This document shows positions 25,967 through 34,291 of a DNA stretch of 64,000 bases, in pieces. A program made the translations under genes and the position numbers. Source of the stretch: Synechocystis sp. PCC 6714. GTDB taxonomy: Bacteria > Cyanobacteriota > Cyanobacteriia > Cyanobacteriales > Microcystaceae. The notes below the pieces were generated by a model that saw nothing but the letters and a program-made list of their open reading frames with translations, did no database searches and was not told the DNA's origin. Position 1 is the stretch's first letter. Every line of letters begins with the position of its first letter. The stretch lies in NCBI RefSeq assembly GCF_000478825.2, contig NZ_CP007542.1:1178001-1242000 (forward strand), in the 5' to 3' direction.

Positions 25967-28444
25967 ATGATAGAACGGACTGATTCCTTTTTCGTAGTTG
26001 ATTCTGAAGGCTCCCAAACACTTAGGGAAATTTGCATTGTTGACCATAATGGCCAAGTAGTATACGAAGCCCTAATCGACGAAGCCTTAGCGGATAGGGC
26101 CCGAGGACTCAAAATTTCTCCCCTCAAAGAGGTTTTGCAAAATTTTTGGCGTATTACCCAAGGGTATTTAGTGATTTTCCATTATGCTGAGCACGATTGC
26201 CGAGTGTTGCGAAATAGTTGCCTGCAGGTAGGAATTCCTTGGCGGCCAATAAAAAGCCAATGTACAGTTGAGTTGGCCAAAAAAAAATATCCTGGATTGA
26301 ACAGTTATTCACTTGAGTTCTTAAGTAAAAAATTTTTTTTGAAAATTGGAGACAAGTACTTTAATCAGGGAGAAGCTCACCGTGCCCGCTACGACACTCT
26401 TTTTACTTATCAGCTATACAATTTTTTACAGAATCATAACCCCTTATTGAAATCAATGAATTGTATCATCAATCCTTTTTCCTCTAGTCGCGTTGACACG
26501 CCTTTTCAAGAACACGTAGACGAGAAAGCCATTTATCATCAGGAATTTGAACAACTAAAGACAATTATTCAGCAGGTGAAGCAAGATAAAAATCGACAAT
26601 CGAAGGGAGTTGTAGTTACAGGGATTCCTGGTTCAGGAAAAACCCATTTGATGATGCGTTTGACCAAGGAAATTCTAGAGGTAAATCGGGTTTTGTTCAT
26701 AAGACATCCCAATAACCAAGATTCGGTAATCTATCACATCTATAGTCGTATTTTAGAATCATTTATATATCAAATCCCTGGCACTAGCTATAGTCAGCTA
26801 GAGTTTTTACTGGCCCATAGCTTTACCAAACTCATTAGCCAGATGAAAAATATTCGCCTAACCCAAAAAGATCAGCATATAGTTGATATTATTAATGAGA
26901 ATCCATTAAATCTTTATGAGTTATTGGGAGCAGAGGGAACAGATAAAAAACGAGATTACTGGGACCATATTGAAAAAAGAGCTACTGAATGGTGGATAGA
27001 GCACTATGGTATTGGGGGCAATAGCCCTGAAATTATCAAGGGTATTATCAAATTTTGTCGTTATACTGAACGCTACCGTCAACAGACCACTGCCCGCTGG
27101 TTAGCAGGACAAGAATTAAGTGAAGAAGATCTTCAACTGTTGAATTTGAGCAATTGGCAAGAAAATTTAGGAAAAGAGGGTTTTTCCCTGGAGGCAATTT
27201 CAGTTTTCAGTAAATTATCTTTGTTAGATGAACCGTTGGTAATGGTATTCGATCAATTGGAAGTATTGGGTCTACCACAAAACCAGAACTTATTACTTAC
27301 TTTTGGCGAGGCATTGAAAGAAATTTTTACCCATGTGCCAAACTGCTTGATTATTCTAAATCTTTTTCCAGATCGCTGGCAATATTTCCAGTCCCAATGG
27401 GATTCTTCGGTGGTGGAAAGAGTAGGGCAATATCAGATCAATCTTACCCGTCCTAGCAATCAACTCATGGGCCAGATTTTAATGGCTAAGGCCAATGCCA
27501 TGGGGATCAAGCTTGGAGACTTATTTAATGAGCAAGAAATTAATACTCTTTCCCAGTCAGCATCAATTCGTCACTTGATTAATAATGCATCTAAAATTTA
27601 TTCTGCTAAAATCAACGGTTTTGGCATGTCCCATACTTTGACAGAAGGCAATGAAATTAATAATAAAAGTCTTGATTTTGAAAAAAGACTTAGTTTAGTA
27701 GAAACTAGCTTAGTTGATTTAAAGACAAAGATCTACGACATTGGCATCAGTTTAGCAAATTTTTTTGCCCCCGAACAAAACAATCCAATCACATCAGTGT
27801 TTGCAGAAAATGTAAGCAAATCCGATGATGTCTCTAGTTTCAACTCGCTTATCGCTGATAATGATTCCCAAAAATCGTTCGAAACGCAAATTAAAGATTT
27901 TTTTCAACAAAACCGTCAAATCCTCAGGGAAGATTACCAAAAGTTACAAATAATCACTGAATCTGATGATATTGGTAAATTGAAAATTATTTTAGAGGCT
28001 GTTAGTTCAGTTGAGATTTTCAAAACTGATTTTCTTAATTTAGGCAGAAAAAGACTGCCAGAACATATTTTGATCCGCACTGCTCAAGCTTCAACAGTGA
28101 TTGCATTTTTGCATCGGAGTGGTGGCCAGTTCACTACCTACATCAAGAATTTTAACGAGTTAGTCATCTTGGAAAGAAGGCATAAATTTCACCTCTGGCG
28201 AGATCAGCGCCAAAAAGCTATTACAGGGAAAGTTGGCCGGGAAGAAATTGAAAAACTTAATAACTCCGCCAATGGCCAGTTTCAACTGATGGAAGAATTA
28301 GATCGAATAGATTTTGAACTTTTGTATTTGTTGACAACGGCAATTTACAACCAAGATTTGGAGATGACAATGGGTCAAGCCTGGCCGATCGCCTGTGGAG
28401 AACTGAAGCATAATTGGTTAGTTAAATTACTAAACCATGGCTGA
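25967..28444 (+). CDS. DEDDh exonuclease fused to a P-loop ATPase (825 aa), unclassified
   Basis: Residues 1 to about 155 form a DnaQ-like 3'-5' exonuclease with all five acidic/histidine positions: D12 and E14 (VDSEG), D77 (YAEHDCRVL), H138 and D143 (HRARYD). Residues 195 to about 560 are an ATPase: Walker A GIPGSGKTH (219-227), probable Walker B LVMVFDQLE around D429. The C-terminal ~250 residues are helical, charged and contain no known domain to me. DNA or RNA processing powered by ATP is inferred. The gene is visibly richer in A+T than its neighbours, suggesting transfer. It converges with the EVE-domain gene, separated by 26 bases. No methylase or restriction partner is present. A defence function is a guess. 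Confidence 0.75.
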   Translation: MIERTDSFFVVDSEGSQTLREICIVDHNGQVVYEALIDEALADRARGLKISPLKEVLQNFWRITQGYLVIFHYAEHDCRVLRNSCLQVGIPWRPIKSQCTVELAKKKYPGLNSYSLEFLSKKFFLKIGDKYFNQGEAHRARYDTLFTYQLYNFLQNHNPLLKSMNCIINPFSSSRVDTPFQEHVDEKAIYHQEFEQLKTIIQQVKQDKNRQSKGVVVTGIPGSGKTHLMMRLTKEILEVNRVLFIRHPNNQDSVIYHIYSRILESFIYQIPGTSYSQLEFLLAHSFTKLISQMKNIRLTQKDQHIVDIINENPLNLYELLGAEGTDKKRDYWDHIEKRATEWWIEHYGIGGNSPEIIKGIIKFCRYTERYRQQTTARWLAGQELSEEDLQLLNLSNWQENLGKEGFSLEAISVFSKLSLLDEPLVMVFDQLEVLGLPQNQNLLLTFGEALKEIFTHVPNCLIILNLFPDRWQYFQSQWDSSVVERVGQYQINLTRPSNQLMGQILMAKANAMGIKLGDLFNEQEINTLSQSASIRHLINNASKIYSAKINGFGMSHTLTEGNEINNKSLDFEKRLSLVETSLVDLKTKIYDIGISLANFFAPEQNNPITSVFAENVSKSDDVSSFNSLIADNDSQKSFETQIKDFFQQNRQILREDYQKLQIITESDDIGKLKIILEAVSSVEIFKTDFLNLGRKRLPEHILIRTAQASTVIAFLHRSGGQFTTYIKNFNELVILERRHKFHLWRDQRQKAITGKVGREEIEKLNNSANGQFQLMEELDRIDFELLYLLTTAIYNQDLEMTMGQAWPIACGELKHNWLVKLLNHG

Positions 28445-28470
28445 GTCATAGGAAATAATCCTGGTGTTCC

Positions 28471-28896
28471 CTAGCCTTTAAGGCCATAAACCCGTTGCCA
28501 TTGCTCCTCTGTAACTCGAAAGTTTGTACTATTGGGTGCTCGAATGACAGACAAATCCCGAAGAATCTGATCCTGTTTGAGCTCGTGGCGGCGCAGAGGT
28601 TGTCCCAGCAACTTACGTAAAAATGTGAGTTGCACCCTTGGCTTATCTAACTTTGCTTGGTCAGGGACTAACCAATATTGTTTGTCCAGTAGTTCCCCAT
28701 GGATTTCCGGCGGCTTGGTTACTTCGGCAATGGCATAAATTCCCGCCTCTGGCCCGGCCATCCACACCAACGCCCGATCGCCAACTTTAATCTCTTTGCC
28801 ATAACGGGTTACCAACCAGGGCAATTGCTCTTGCTCTTCAATGGCTTGGAGAATGCGATAGTACTTGGGATTACCTTGAAATAACCAATGGGCCAT
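28471..28896 (-). CDS. EVE-domain protein
   Basis: A 141-residue EVE (PUA-like) domain, a pocket that binds modified bases in DNA or RNA. Diagnostic stretches are [13 protein letters not shown] at the N-terminus, [23 protein letters not shown], and the C-terminal [11 protein letters not shown]-like segment ([12 protein letters not shown]). Stand-alone EVE proteins are common in bacteria and in restriction systems, where EVE is fused to nucleases or sits beside them. Here it faces the exonuclease-ATPase gene, a pairing worth testing. It is divergent from hisF. Confidence 0.85.
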   Translation of the reverse strand: MAHWLFQGNPKYYRILQAIEEQEQLPWLVTRYGKEIKVGDRALVWMAGPEAGIYAIAEVTKPPEIHGELLDKQYWLVPDQAKLDKPRVQLTFLRKLLGQPLRRHELKQDQILRDLSVIRAPNSTNFRVTEEQWQRVYGLKG

Positions 28897-28991
28897 GGTT
28901 TAGCCGAGAATATAAGATCTTGGCAAAGACAGTGTTTTGTCTACTGCGCTTTCCCTATCCAATGCTCGATATTATCATCTCAAATAAACCT

Positions 28992-29789
28992 ATGACCTTA
29001 GCGAAACGGATTCTGCCTTGTTTGGATGTCAATGCAGGGCGGGTGGTTAAAGGCATAAACTTTGTTGATCTCCAGGATGCCGGGGATCCGGTGGAACTAG
29101 CCCGGGCCTATAACCAAGCGGGGGCGGACGAGTTGGTCTTTTTAGACATCACCGCCACCCATGAGCAAAGGGATACCATTATCGATGTGGTCTATCGCAC
29201 TGCCGAAGAGGTGTTTATTCCCCTAACGGTGGGAGGGGGGATTTCTACGCTGGAACATATTAAAAATTTACTCCGGGCCGGGGCAGATAAGGTGAGTGTT
29301 AATTCCTCCGCTGTGCGGGACCCGGACTTTATTAGTCGGGCCAGTGACCGTTTTGGGCGGCAATGCATTGTAGTGGCGATCGATGCCCGGCGGCGCTTAG
29401 ATGCCCATAACCCGGGTTGGGATGTGTATGTACGGGGTGGCCGGGAAAATACCGGACTAGATGCGATCGCCTGGGCGGAGGAAGTGGCCCAACGGGGGGC
29501 AGGGGAATTGCTGGTCACCAGTATGGACGGAGATGGCACCCAAGCCGGTTACGATTTAGCCTTGACAGCGGCGATCGCCGAGCGGGTGGAAATTCCGGTT
29601 ATCGCTTCCGGGGGAGCTGGTAATTGTCAGCATGTTTATGAAGCGTTTACCGAGGGTAAAGCCCAAGCGGCCCTGCTAGCATCCCTGTTGCACTATGGTC
29701 AGTTAACCATTAGTGAATTGAAAGACTTTTTACAGGCAAGACAAATCCCCGTCAGGGAAACTGGTTTAGGTGGTCAAAGGAAAAACTGA
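28992..29789 (+). CDS. hisF: Imidazole glycerol phosphate synthase cyclase subunit
   Basis: HisF, with HisH, makes imidazole glycerol phosphate and AICAR in histidine synthesis. The TIM barrel is fully recognisable: [21 protein letters not shown] with the first catalytic Asp (LDV), [42 protein letters not shown] (second catalytic Asp) and IASGGAG. I start at ATG 28992, giving 265 residues; the longer frame to 28920 adds 24 residues not found in HisF. HisH is elsewhere, which is normal in cyanobacteria. Confidence 0.95.
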   Translation: MTLAKRILPCLDVNAGRVVKGINFVDLQDAGDPVELARAYNQAGADELVFLDITATHEQRDTIIDVVYRTAEEVFIPLTVGGGISTLEHIKNLLRAGADKVSVNSSAVRDPDFISRASDRFGRQCIVVAIDARRRLDAHNPGWDVYVRGGRENTGLDAIAWAEEVAQRGAGELLVTSMDGDGTQAGYDLALTAAIAERVEIPVIASGGAGNCQHVYEAFTEGKAQAALLASLLHYGQLTISELKDFLQARQIPVRETGLGGQRKN

Positions 29790-29809
29790 GAATAGATGCC
29801 TAAATCCCT

Positions 29810-30580
29810 TCAATCGTGGTGATGGTGGTGGGCTAAAAGCAATTCCTCCTGCAACAACTGTTGGTAAAGTTCCGGTAGCCGACTCGTCATCACATTATCC
29901 TCAATGCCGTAGCCCAAACTGGTCCAGGTGGGGGAAAGGTGTTCCAACACCTGATTTAATCGTCCTGCCCGCAACTGTTGGGCAATGTCCATGCCCCAAG
30001 CATTATTATCCGCCAGCCAACGGTAAAGCACCTGGTCTTGATATTCTGGCTCAAAACTATAATTTTTCCAGAGCAAAAACTTTTGGGGCTGGGGGTGGTA
30101 TTTACTGGCTTTTTCTGCCCAGGTGGTGTTCAAAAACTGATAGCGACCGGAGGCCGTACTACAATTGCCCCGATTAGGCCCCATAAAAATCTTGACGCAA
30201 CGGTTGGGATGTTCGCTCAAATCCCGCACATGTTGCCCTCCATAGATGACGTTATAAGGTTGGGGTGTATTGGCTTCACTAGCACTGATCGTCCGCATTA
30301 AGGCCCGTAGATAGGGATCTCCCCCTTCCATCACCAGGGGCGCAATCTCCACTTGACCAGAAAAGGTGGGTAGTTTCAGCTTTGACCAAGGGGACTGCCA
30401 CAGGGCTACGCCGCCCCAGCCCAGCAAAATGGCGATCGCCAGGGTCCAGGGCCAGGGGGAAGCCAACCAAGGCCGATTTTTAGCCAAGGAAATATCTGAT
30501 GGGGAGTGGGGATTGGGGTCAACTAAAAATTTGTGGTCAATCATGGATGGGGCCAGCGGAACCAGGGCGCTTTCCATCAT
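29810..30580 (-). CDS. Membrane-anchored lysozyme-like muramidase
   Basis: There is a cytoplasmic leader, one membrane helix (about residues 43-63: WPWTLAIAILLGWGGVALW) and an extracytoplasmic domain. The domain (ALMRTISASEANTPQPYNVIYGGQHV, then TASGRYQFLNTTWAEKA) resembles phage-lysozyme-like muramidases of the COG4678 type, where E of SASEA is the likely acid. It probably trims peptidoglycan. The protein ends in five natural histidines (HHHHHD). It converges with hisF and is divergent from ribBA. ATG 30580 is used; a second ATG (Met13) is possible. Confidence 0.8.
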   Translation of the reverse strand: MMESALVPLAPSMIDHKFLVDPNPHSPSDISLAKNRPWLASPWPWTLAIAILLGWGGVALWQSPWSKLKLPTFSGQVEIAPLVMEGGDPYLRALMRTISASEANTPQPYNVIYGGQHVRDLSEHPNRCVKIFMGPNRGNCSTASGRYQFLNTTWAEKASKYHPQPQKFLLWKNYSFEPEYQDQVLYRWLADNNAWGMDIAQQLRAGRLNQVLEHLSPTWTSLGYGIEDNVMTSRLPELYQQLLQEELLLAHHHHHD

Positions 30581-30814
30581 AGGACTCTAGCAATGCCAGA
30601 ATAAGTTTCCCCTTTTTACAGAAATTCATCCCCTACGGCGAAGAAGCCAAAGCCTTCTCAGAAAAGCTTTAAAATATTTAACAGAGGCAAATTGTTGCAA
30701 CAGTCATTCTTCTGCGACCATCGTTGTCAACTTTCCCCCAGCTTCCGAAGTTTCACTTTTCCCTTATTCTGCACCTTGAACGTTTCTGTCCCCCATGTCC
30801 CGTCCGACTCGCCC

Positions 30815-32470
30815 ATGTTTGATTCCATTGATTCGGCCCTAGCTGATATTAAAGCGGGCAAGGCCGTGGTGGTGGTGGACGACGAAAATCGGGAAAATGA
30901 AGGGGATTTGATCTGTGCAGCCCAATTTGCCACTCCCCCTTTGATCAACTTTATGGCGGTGGAAGCCCGGGGCTTGATTTGCCTAGCCATGACTGGCGAT
31001 CGCCTGGATGAATTGGATTTGCCCTTGATGGTGAGCAAAAATACTGACAGCAATCAAACCGCTTTCACCGTCAGCATTGATGCCGCGCCCCATTTGGGGG
31101 TAAGCACTGGTATTTCCGCCGAGGATCGGGCCCGCACCATCCAAATTGCCATCAACCCTGTTACGAAACCGGAAGACCTTTCCCGCCCCGGCCACATTTT
31201 TCCCTTGCGGGCCAAAACTGGGGGAGTACTGAAACGGGCTGGCCACACGGAAGCGGCCGTGGATTTATCTCGCCTAGCGGGGCTGTATCCAGCGGGGGTA
31301 ATTTGCGAAATTCAAAATGCCGATGGTTCCATGGCTCGGCTACCAGAACTAGTGGAGTATGCCCGCAAATATGGCCTCAAGCTGATCAGCATTGCCGATT
31401 TAATCAGTTACCGACTCCAGCACGACCGCTTTGTGCAAAGGGAGACCATTTGCCAATTTCCCAGTCAGTTTGGCGAATTTAAACTCTATGCTTACCGCAA
31501 TTTATTAGATCAAACGGAACACATTGCCATCGTTAAGGGCGACCCGGCCCAGTTTGGCCAACAACCGGTAATGGTGCGAATGCACTCAGAATGTTTAACT
31601 GGCGATGCCCTCGGTTCCCTGCGCTGTGACTGTCGTATGCAACTCCAGGCGGCCCTAAAAATGCTGGAAAACCATGGCCTGGGGGTGGTGGTTTACCTGC
31701 GCCAGGAAGGTCGGGGTATCGGTTTGGTGAATAAACTCAAGGCCTATTCCCTGCAAGATTTGGGCTATGACACGGTGGAAGCCAATGAAAGACTCGGTTT
31801 TCCGGCGGATCTGCGGGACTACGGCATGGGAGCACAAATGCTCAATGATTTAGGGGTCAAACAAATCCGCTTGATCACCAACAATCCCCGTAAAATTGCT
31901 GGGCTGAAAGGCTATGGGCTAGAAATTGTTGAGCGGGTACCCCTGTTAATTGAAGCCAATGATTACAATTCCCATTACCTGACTACCAAGGCGGAAAAGC
32001 TCGGCCATTGGTTAGTCAAAACCTATCTGTTGGCGATCGCCGTTAAGTTTTCCCCCAACGTAGCTTCGTCTCAACAACGGTACGAAAAACTAGAAAAAAT
32101 CCGTGCCTTGTTACAGGGCACCCCCCTAATGGTCCACGAAGATAATCGGCCCGTGGCGATCGCCTTGTTTGGCAAAAACGGCCTAATTTTCCATGTGGGG
32201 CTGGACCAGAATTTATCGCCGGGGCAACCTTGGCAAAAAGATCACAACGCTCCCTACCCTGCTTTAGTGAAGAACTTTCTCGGACAACTAAAAAGTTGGC
32301 CAGATTTGCAGTCCCTGTCTTTTCTGGTAGCCCAAGGAGAAGATCCCATGGGCACATTACAGGTCAGTTTGGAACGGGAAAGCCTACCTTTTGACCATTT
32401 CAGCGCCGACGCTCTGGACCAATGGCAATGCCAAACAGTTTACACCTACGGCAAAACCATGGAGGAATAG
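30815..32470 (+). CDS. ribBA: Bifunctional 3,4-dihydroxy-2-butanone 4-phosphate synthase / GTP cyclohydrolase II
   Basis: Both starting enzymes of riboflavin synthesis are in one chain. The RibB domain (about residues 1-205) has [25 protein letters not shown] and [13 protein letters not shown]. The RibA domain follows with [21 protein letters not shown] (zinc Cys residues), [10 protein letters not shown] and the substrate-binding [11 protein letters not shown] further ~130 residues with no known function close the protein, a feature of cyanobacterial forms. I start at ATG 30815 ([11 protein letters not shown]), as the upstream 41 codons look non-homologous. No FMN riboswitch is visible upstream. 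Confidence 0.94.
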   Translation: MFDSIDSALADIKAGKAVVVVDDENRENEGDLICAAQFATPPLINFMAVEARGLICLAMTGDRLDELDLPLMVSKNTDSNQTAFTVSIDAAPHLGVSTGISAEDRARTIQIAINPVTKPEDLSRPGHIFPLRAKTGGVLKRAGHTEAAVDLSRLAGLYPAGVICEIQNADGSMARLPELVEYARKYGLKLISIADLISYRLQHDRFVQRETICQFPSQFGEFKLYAYRNLLDQTEHIAIVKGDPAQFGQQPVMVRMHSECLTGDALGSLRCDCRMQLQAALKMLENHGLGVVVYLRQEGRGIGLVNKLKAYSLQDLGYDTVEANERLGFPADLRDYGMGAQMLNDLGVKQIRLITNNPRKIAGLKGYGLEIVERVPLLIEANDYNSHYLTTKAEKLGHWLVKTYLLAIAVKFSPNVASSQQRYEKLEKIRALLQGTPLMVHEDNRPVAIALFGKNGLIFHVGLDQNLSPGQPWQKDHNAPYPALVKNFLGQLKSWPDLQSLSFLVAQGEDPMGTLQVSLERESLPFDHFSADALDQWQCQTVYTYGKTMEE

Positions 32471-32506
32471 TTACAGATAACAGTGACGGGATTGGGTTGA
32501 CCCGGT

Positions 32507-32836
32507 TCAGAGACGGGCCAGGGCCTTGATTTTAGATTGCTTATCAGGAGCTAGAAACGCTAACTCTTCCGCCTCCACCAGGCCTTCCTTGAGCAATTGG
32601 GCAAAGACAAAAACAATCACCGACTGGCGATCGTCGTACTTACCGTCTATTTCGTGGCGTTTTGCACTCAAAAAGTCGTGGAGTTTCCAAAGATCATCAA
32701 TTTTTGTAATCTGGGAAGCTTGGGCCTGCACCGTTGCCAACAGTCCATCCAACTCCCTTTCATAGGCCTTGCGAAATAGAGCGTGGGCAGACTGGGTTTC
32801 AGCTTGGGACCAGGGGGCTTCGGCGGTTTGTAACAT
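32507..32836 (-). CDS. frp: Fluorescence recovery protein (FRP)
   Basis: FRP binds red OCP, detaches it from the phycobilisome and speeds its return to the orange form. From Met at 32836 the protein is 109 residues and begins MLQTAEAPWSQAETQSA. It has the helix-rich FRP pattern with DDRQSVIVFVFAQLLKEGL, and the conserved W in DDLWKLHDF. A longer frame to 32911 adds 25 hydrophobic residues; in PCC 6803 (slr1964) the active protein also starts at Met26. It lies just downstream of ocp on the same strand, 167 bases apart. Confidence 0.95.
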   Translation of the reverse strand: MLQTAEAPWSQAETQSAHALFRKAYERELDGLLATVQAQASQITKIDDLWKLHDFLSAKRHEIDGKYDDRQSVIVFVFAQLLKEGLVEAEELAFLAPDKQSKIKALARL

Positions 32837-33003
32837 TAACTTATGATATAGATTTGTAATTATCATTACCATGATAAAAAAAGTGAGCTTACTCTGCAAC
32901 GAGAAGCCCACAGTTAAGGGTATTTTTGCTAATTATCTTCCTAGTCAATGTCCTCCCTTCCCTAGTGGATTGGGACAGGACTGGGTTCCAATGGTTTATT
33001 ATT

Positions 33004-33957
33004 TTAGCGGGCGAAGTTAAGCAATTCTTTGGGGGAAGCAAGCAGATCGATCGCCACGAAGAAGATTTTTCCTTCGGGGTTGAGGAGGAAGCGCCAGGCG
33101 ATGTTCATGCCCACGTTGCCGCCAAACCAAGGAGTTTGCACTTTACCGGTAACTTTAATTTGGGTGAAACCATCTTCGGCCGGTTCGGTCACTCCCCGCT
33201 CCGGGATCAATTTCAGATTTTGGCACTCTTCCCGGAAAAAGCGGAGCACATTCTCTTTGCCAACAATGGGGCGTTGGAAAGGAGGCTGGAGGGCGCCGTC
33301 GGAGGTGAATAATTCAATTAAGGTATCGAAATCGTTGGCATTGAGGTTGTCCATGTAGTTCAGGACGGTGGCATTGGTTACCCCCTCAATGGTGACTTTG
33401 GTGCGGCTGGCGGTGTCCTGGGGGGGGACAACGGGTTCAGCAATGCGCTTAATATCTTTACCGACAGTGAAGCCCATATCCACCACGGCGTTTCGCAATA
33501 CGGTAATCTGTTGACCGGACTCTAAACCTTGGATGGTGGCCAGTACGGCGTTGGCGTTGGCAGAAAGTTGGTACCCAGCGGGAATAGGAGCCACAAGGCC
33601 CTGCTCCATCAATTCCCCTAAACGATACCAGAAGCCTAATTTGATGTTGGGAGACCAACTAGCGTAGGTGCGGCACAGGGGAGTATCAGCCCGGTTAGCC
33701 AAGTCACACATGGCCTGGGTCTGTTGTAGGGGAGTCATGCCTTGAATTTCTTTGAGGGCATTTTCTGCTAGCTGCATACTGGCGGCCCCGGGGGCAGCAA
33801 TGGTGAGGGTCTTGCCCATTTCTAGATAGGCAAACCAAATCAAAGCCAGCTGATCTTCGGCATTAAGCTGGGAAAAACGGGCAATGGTGGCAGGCACAAC
33901 GTCTGCAGCTAGGGTGTTGGGGAAAATTCCACGGGCAGAGTCAATGGTGAATGGCAT
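33004..33957 (-). CDS. ocp: Orange carotenoid protein (OCP)
   Basis: OCP is a blue-light photoactive carotenoid protein that quenches phycobilisome energy. The 317 residues match the family exactly. The N-terminal all-helical carotenoid domain (about residues 15-165) begins MPFTIDSARGIFPNTLAADVVPATI. After a linker (VPPQDTASRTKVTIEGV) the NTF2-like C-terminal domain (about 190-317) carries the NFMDNLNAND-type strand (NYMDNLNANDFDTL) and ends PKELLNFAR, as in PCC 6803 slr1963. The pair with frp completes the on/off cycle. Upstream is a 334-base gap. Confidence 0.97.
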   Translation of the reverse strand: MPFTIDSARGIFPNTLAADVVPATIARFSQLNAEDQLALIWFAYLEMGKTLTIAAPGAASMQLAENALKEIQGMTPLQQTQAMCDLANRADTPLCRTYASWSPNIKLGFWYRLGELMEQGLVAPIPAGYQLSANANAVLATIQGLESGQQITVLRNAVVDMGFTVGKDIKRIAEPVVPPQDTASRTKVTIEGVTNATVLNYMDNLNANDFDTLIELFTSDGALQPPFQRPIVGKENVLRFFREECQNLKLIPERGVTEPAEDGFTQIKVTGKVQTPWFGGNVGMNIAWRFLLNPEGKIFFVAIDLLASPKELLNFAR

Positions 33958-34291
33958 AGGTTTTATAGATGAATCAACTTTCCCCCGAATCTACCACGGT
34001 TTGGTGGGCCCCCTTGGGATCGGAAAACCGAATGATGACCCAGATTTTTACCAATGGTTTGTCCCAGATCAAGGACAATCAAGCCAAGTAATAGTGGTGA
34101 GATAATTATTACTTCGGCTACTATTGGTTAGGAAAATTAATTGATGGAATCAATGGATACAAATCAGATTGCCCCCTTTGTTGTTTTCTCTTAACTAACA
34201 GCGACCCCGGGATATAGGCAATAATTACCAAGGCGATCGCTCCCTGGGAATGTTTTCTTGCCGCTTGGACTTTTTCTCTAGCAATGCTTCT
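33958..34291. other. 334-base gap between ocp and the EAL protein gene
   Basis: Divergent promoter region for ocp and the signalling gene. It contains an inverted repeat (34077-34113) described separately. No gene is supported. Confidence 0.6.
34077..34113. repeat. Imperfect hairpin upstream of ocp
   Basis: AGCCAAGTAATA pairs with TATTACTTCGGCT around a GTGGTGAGATAAT-type loop. A second, overlapping pairing (CCAAGTAATAGT with ACTATTGGTT) is mutually exclusive with it. It is on the 5' side of both flanking genes, so a switch-like leader is conceivable but unsupported. Confidence 0.35.
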
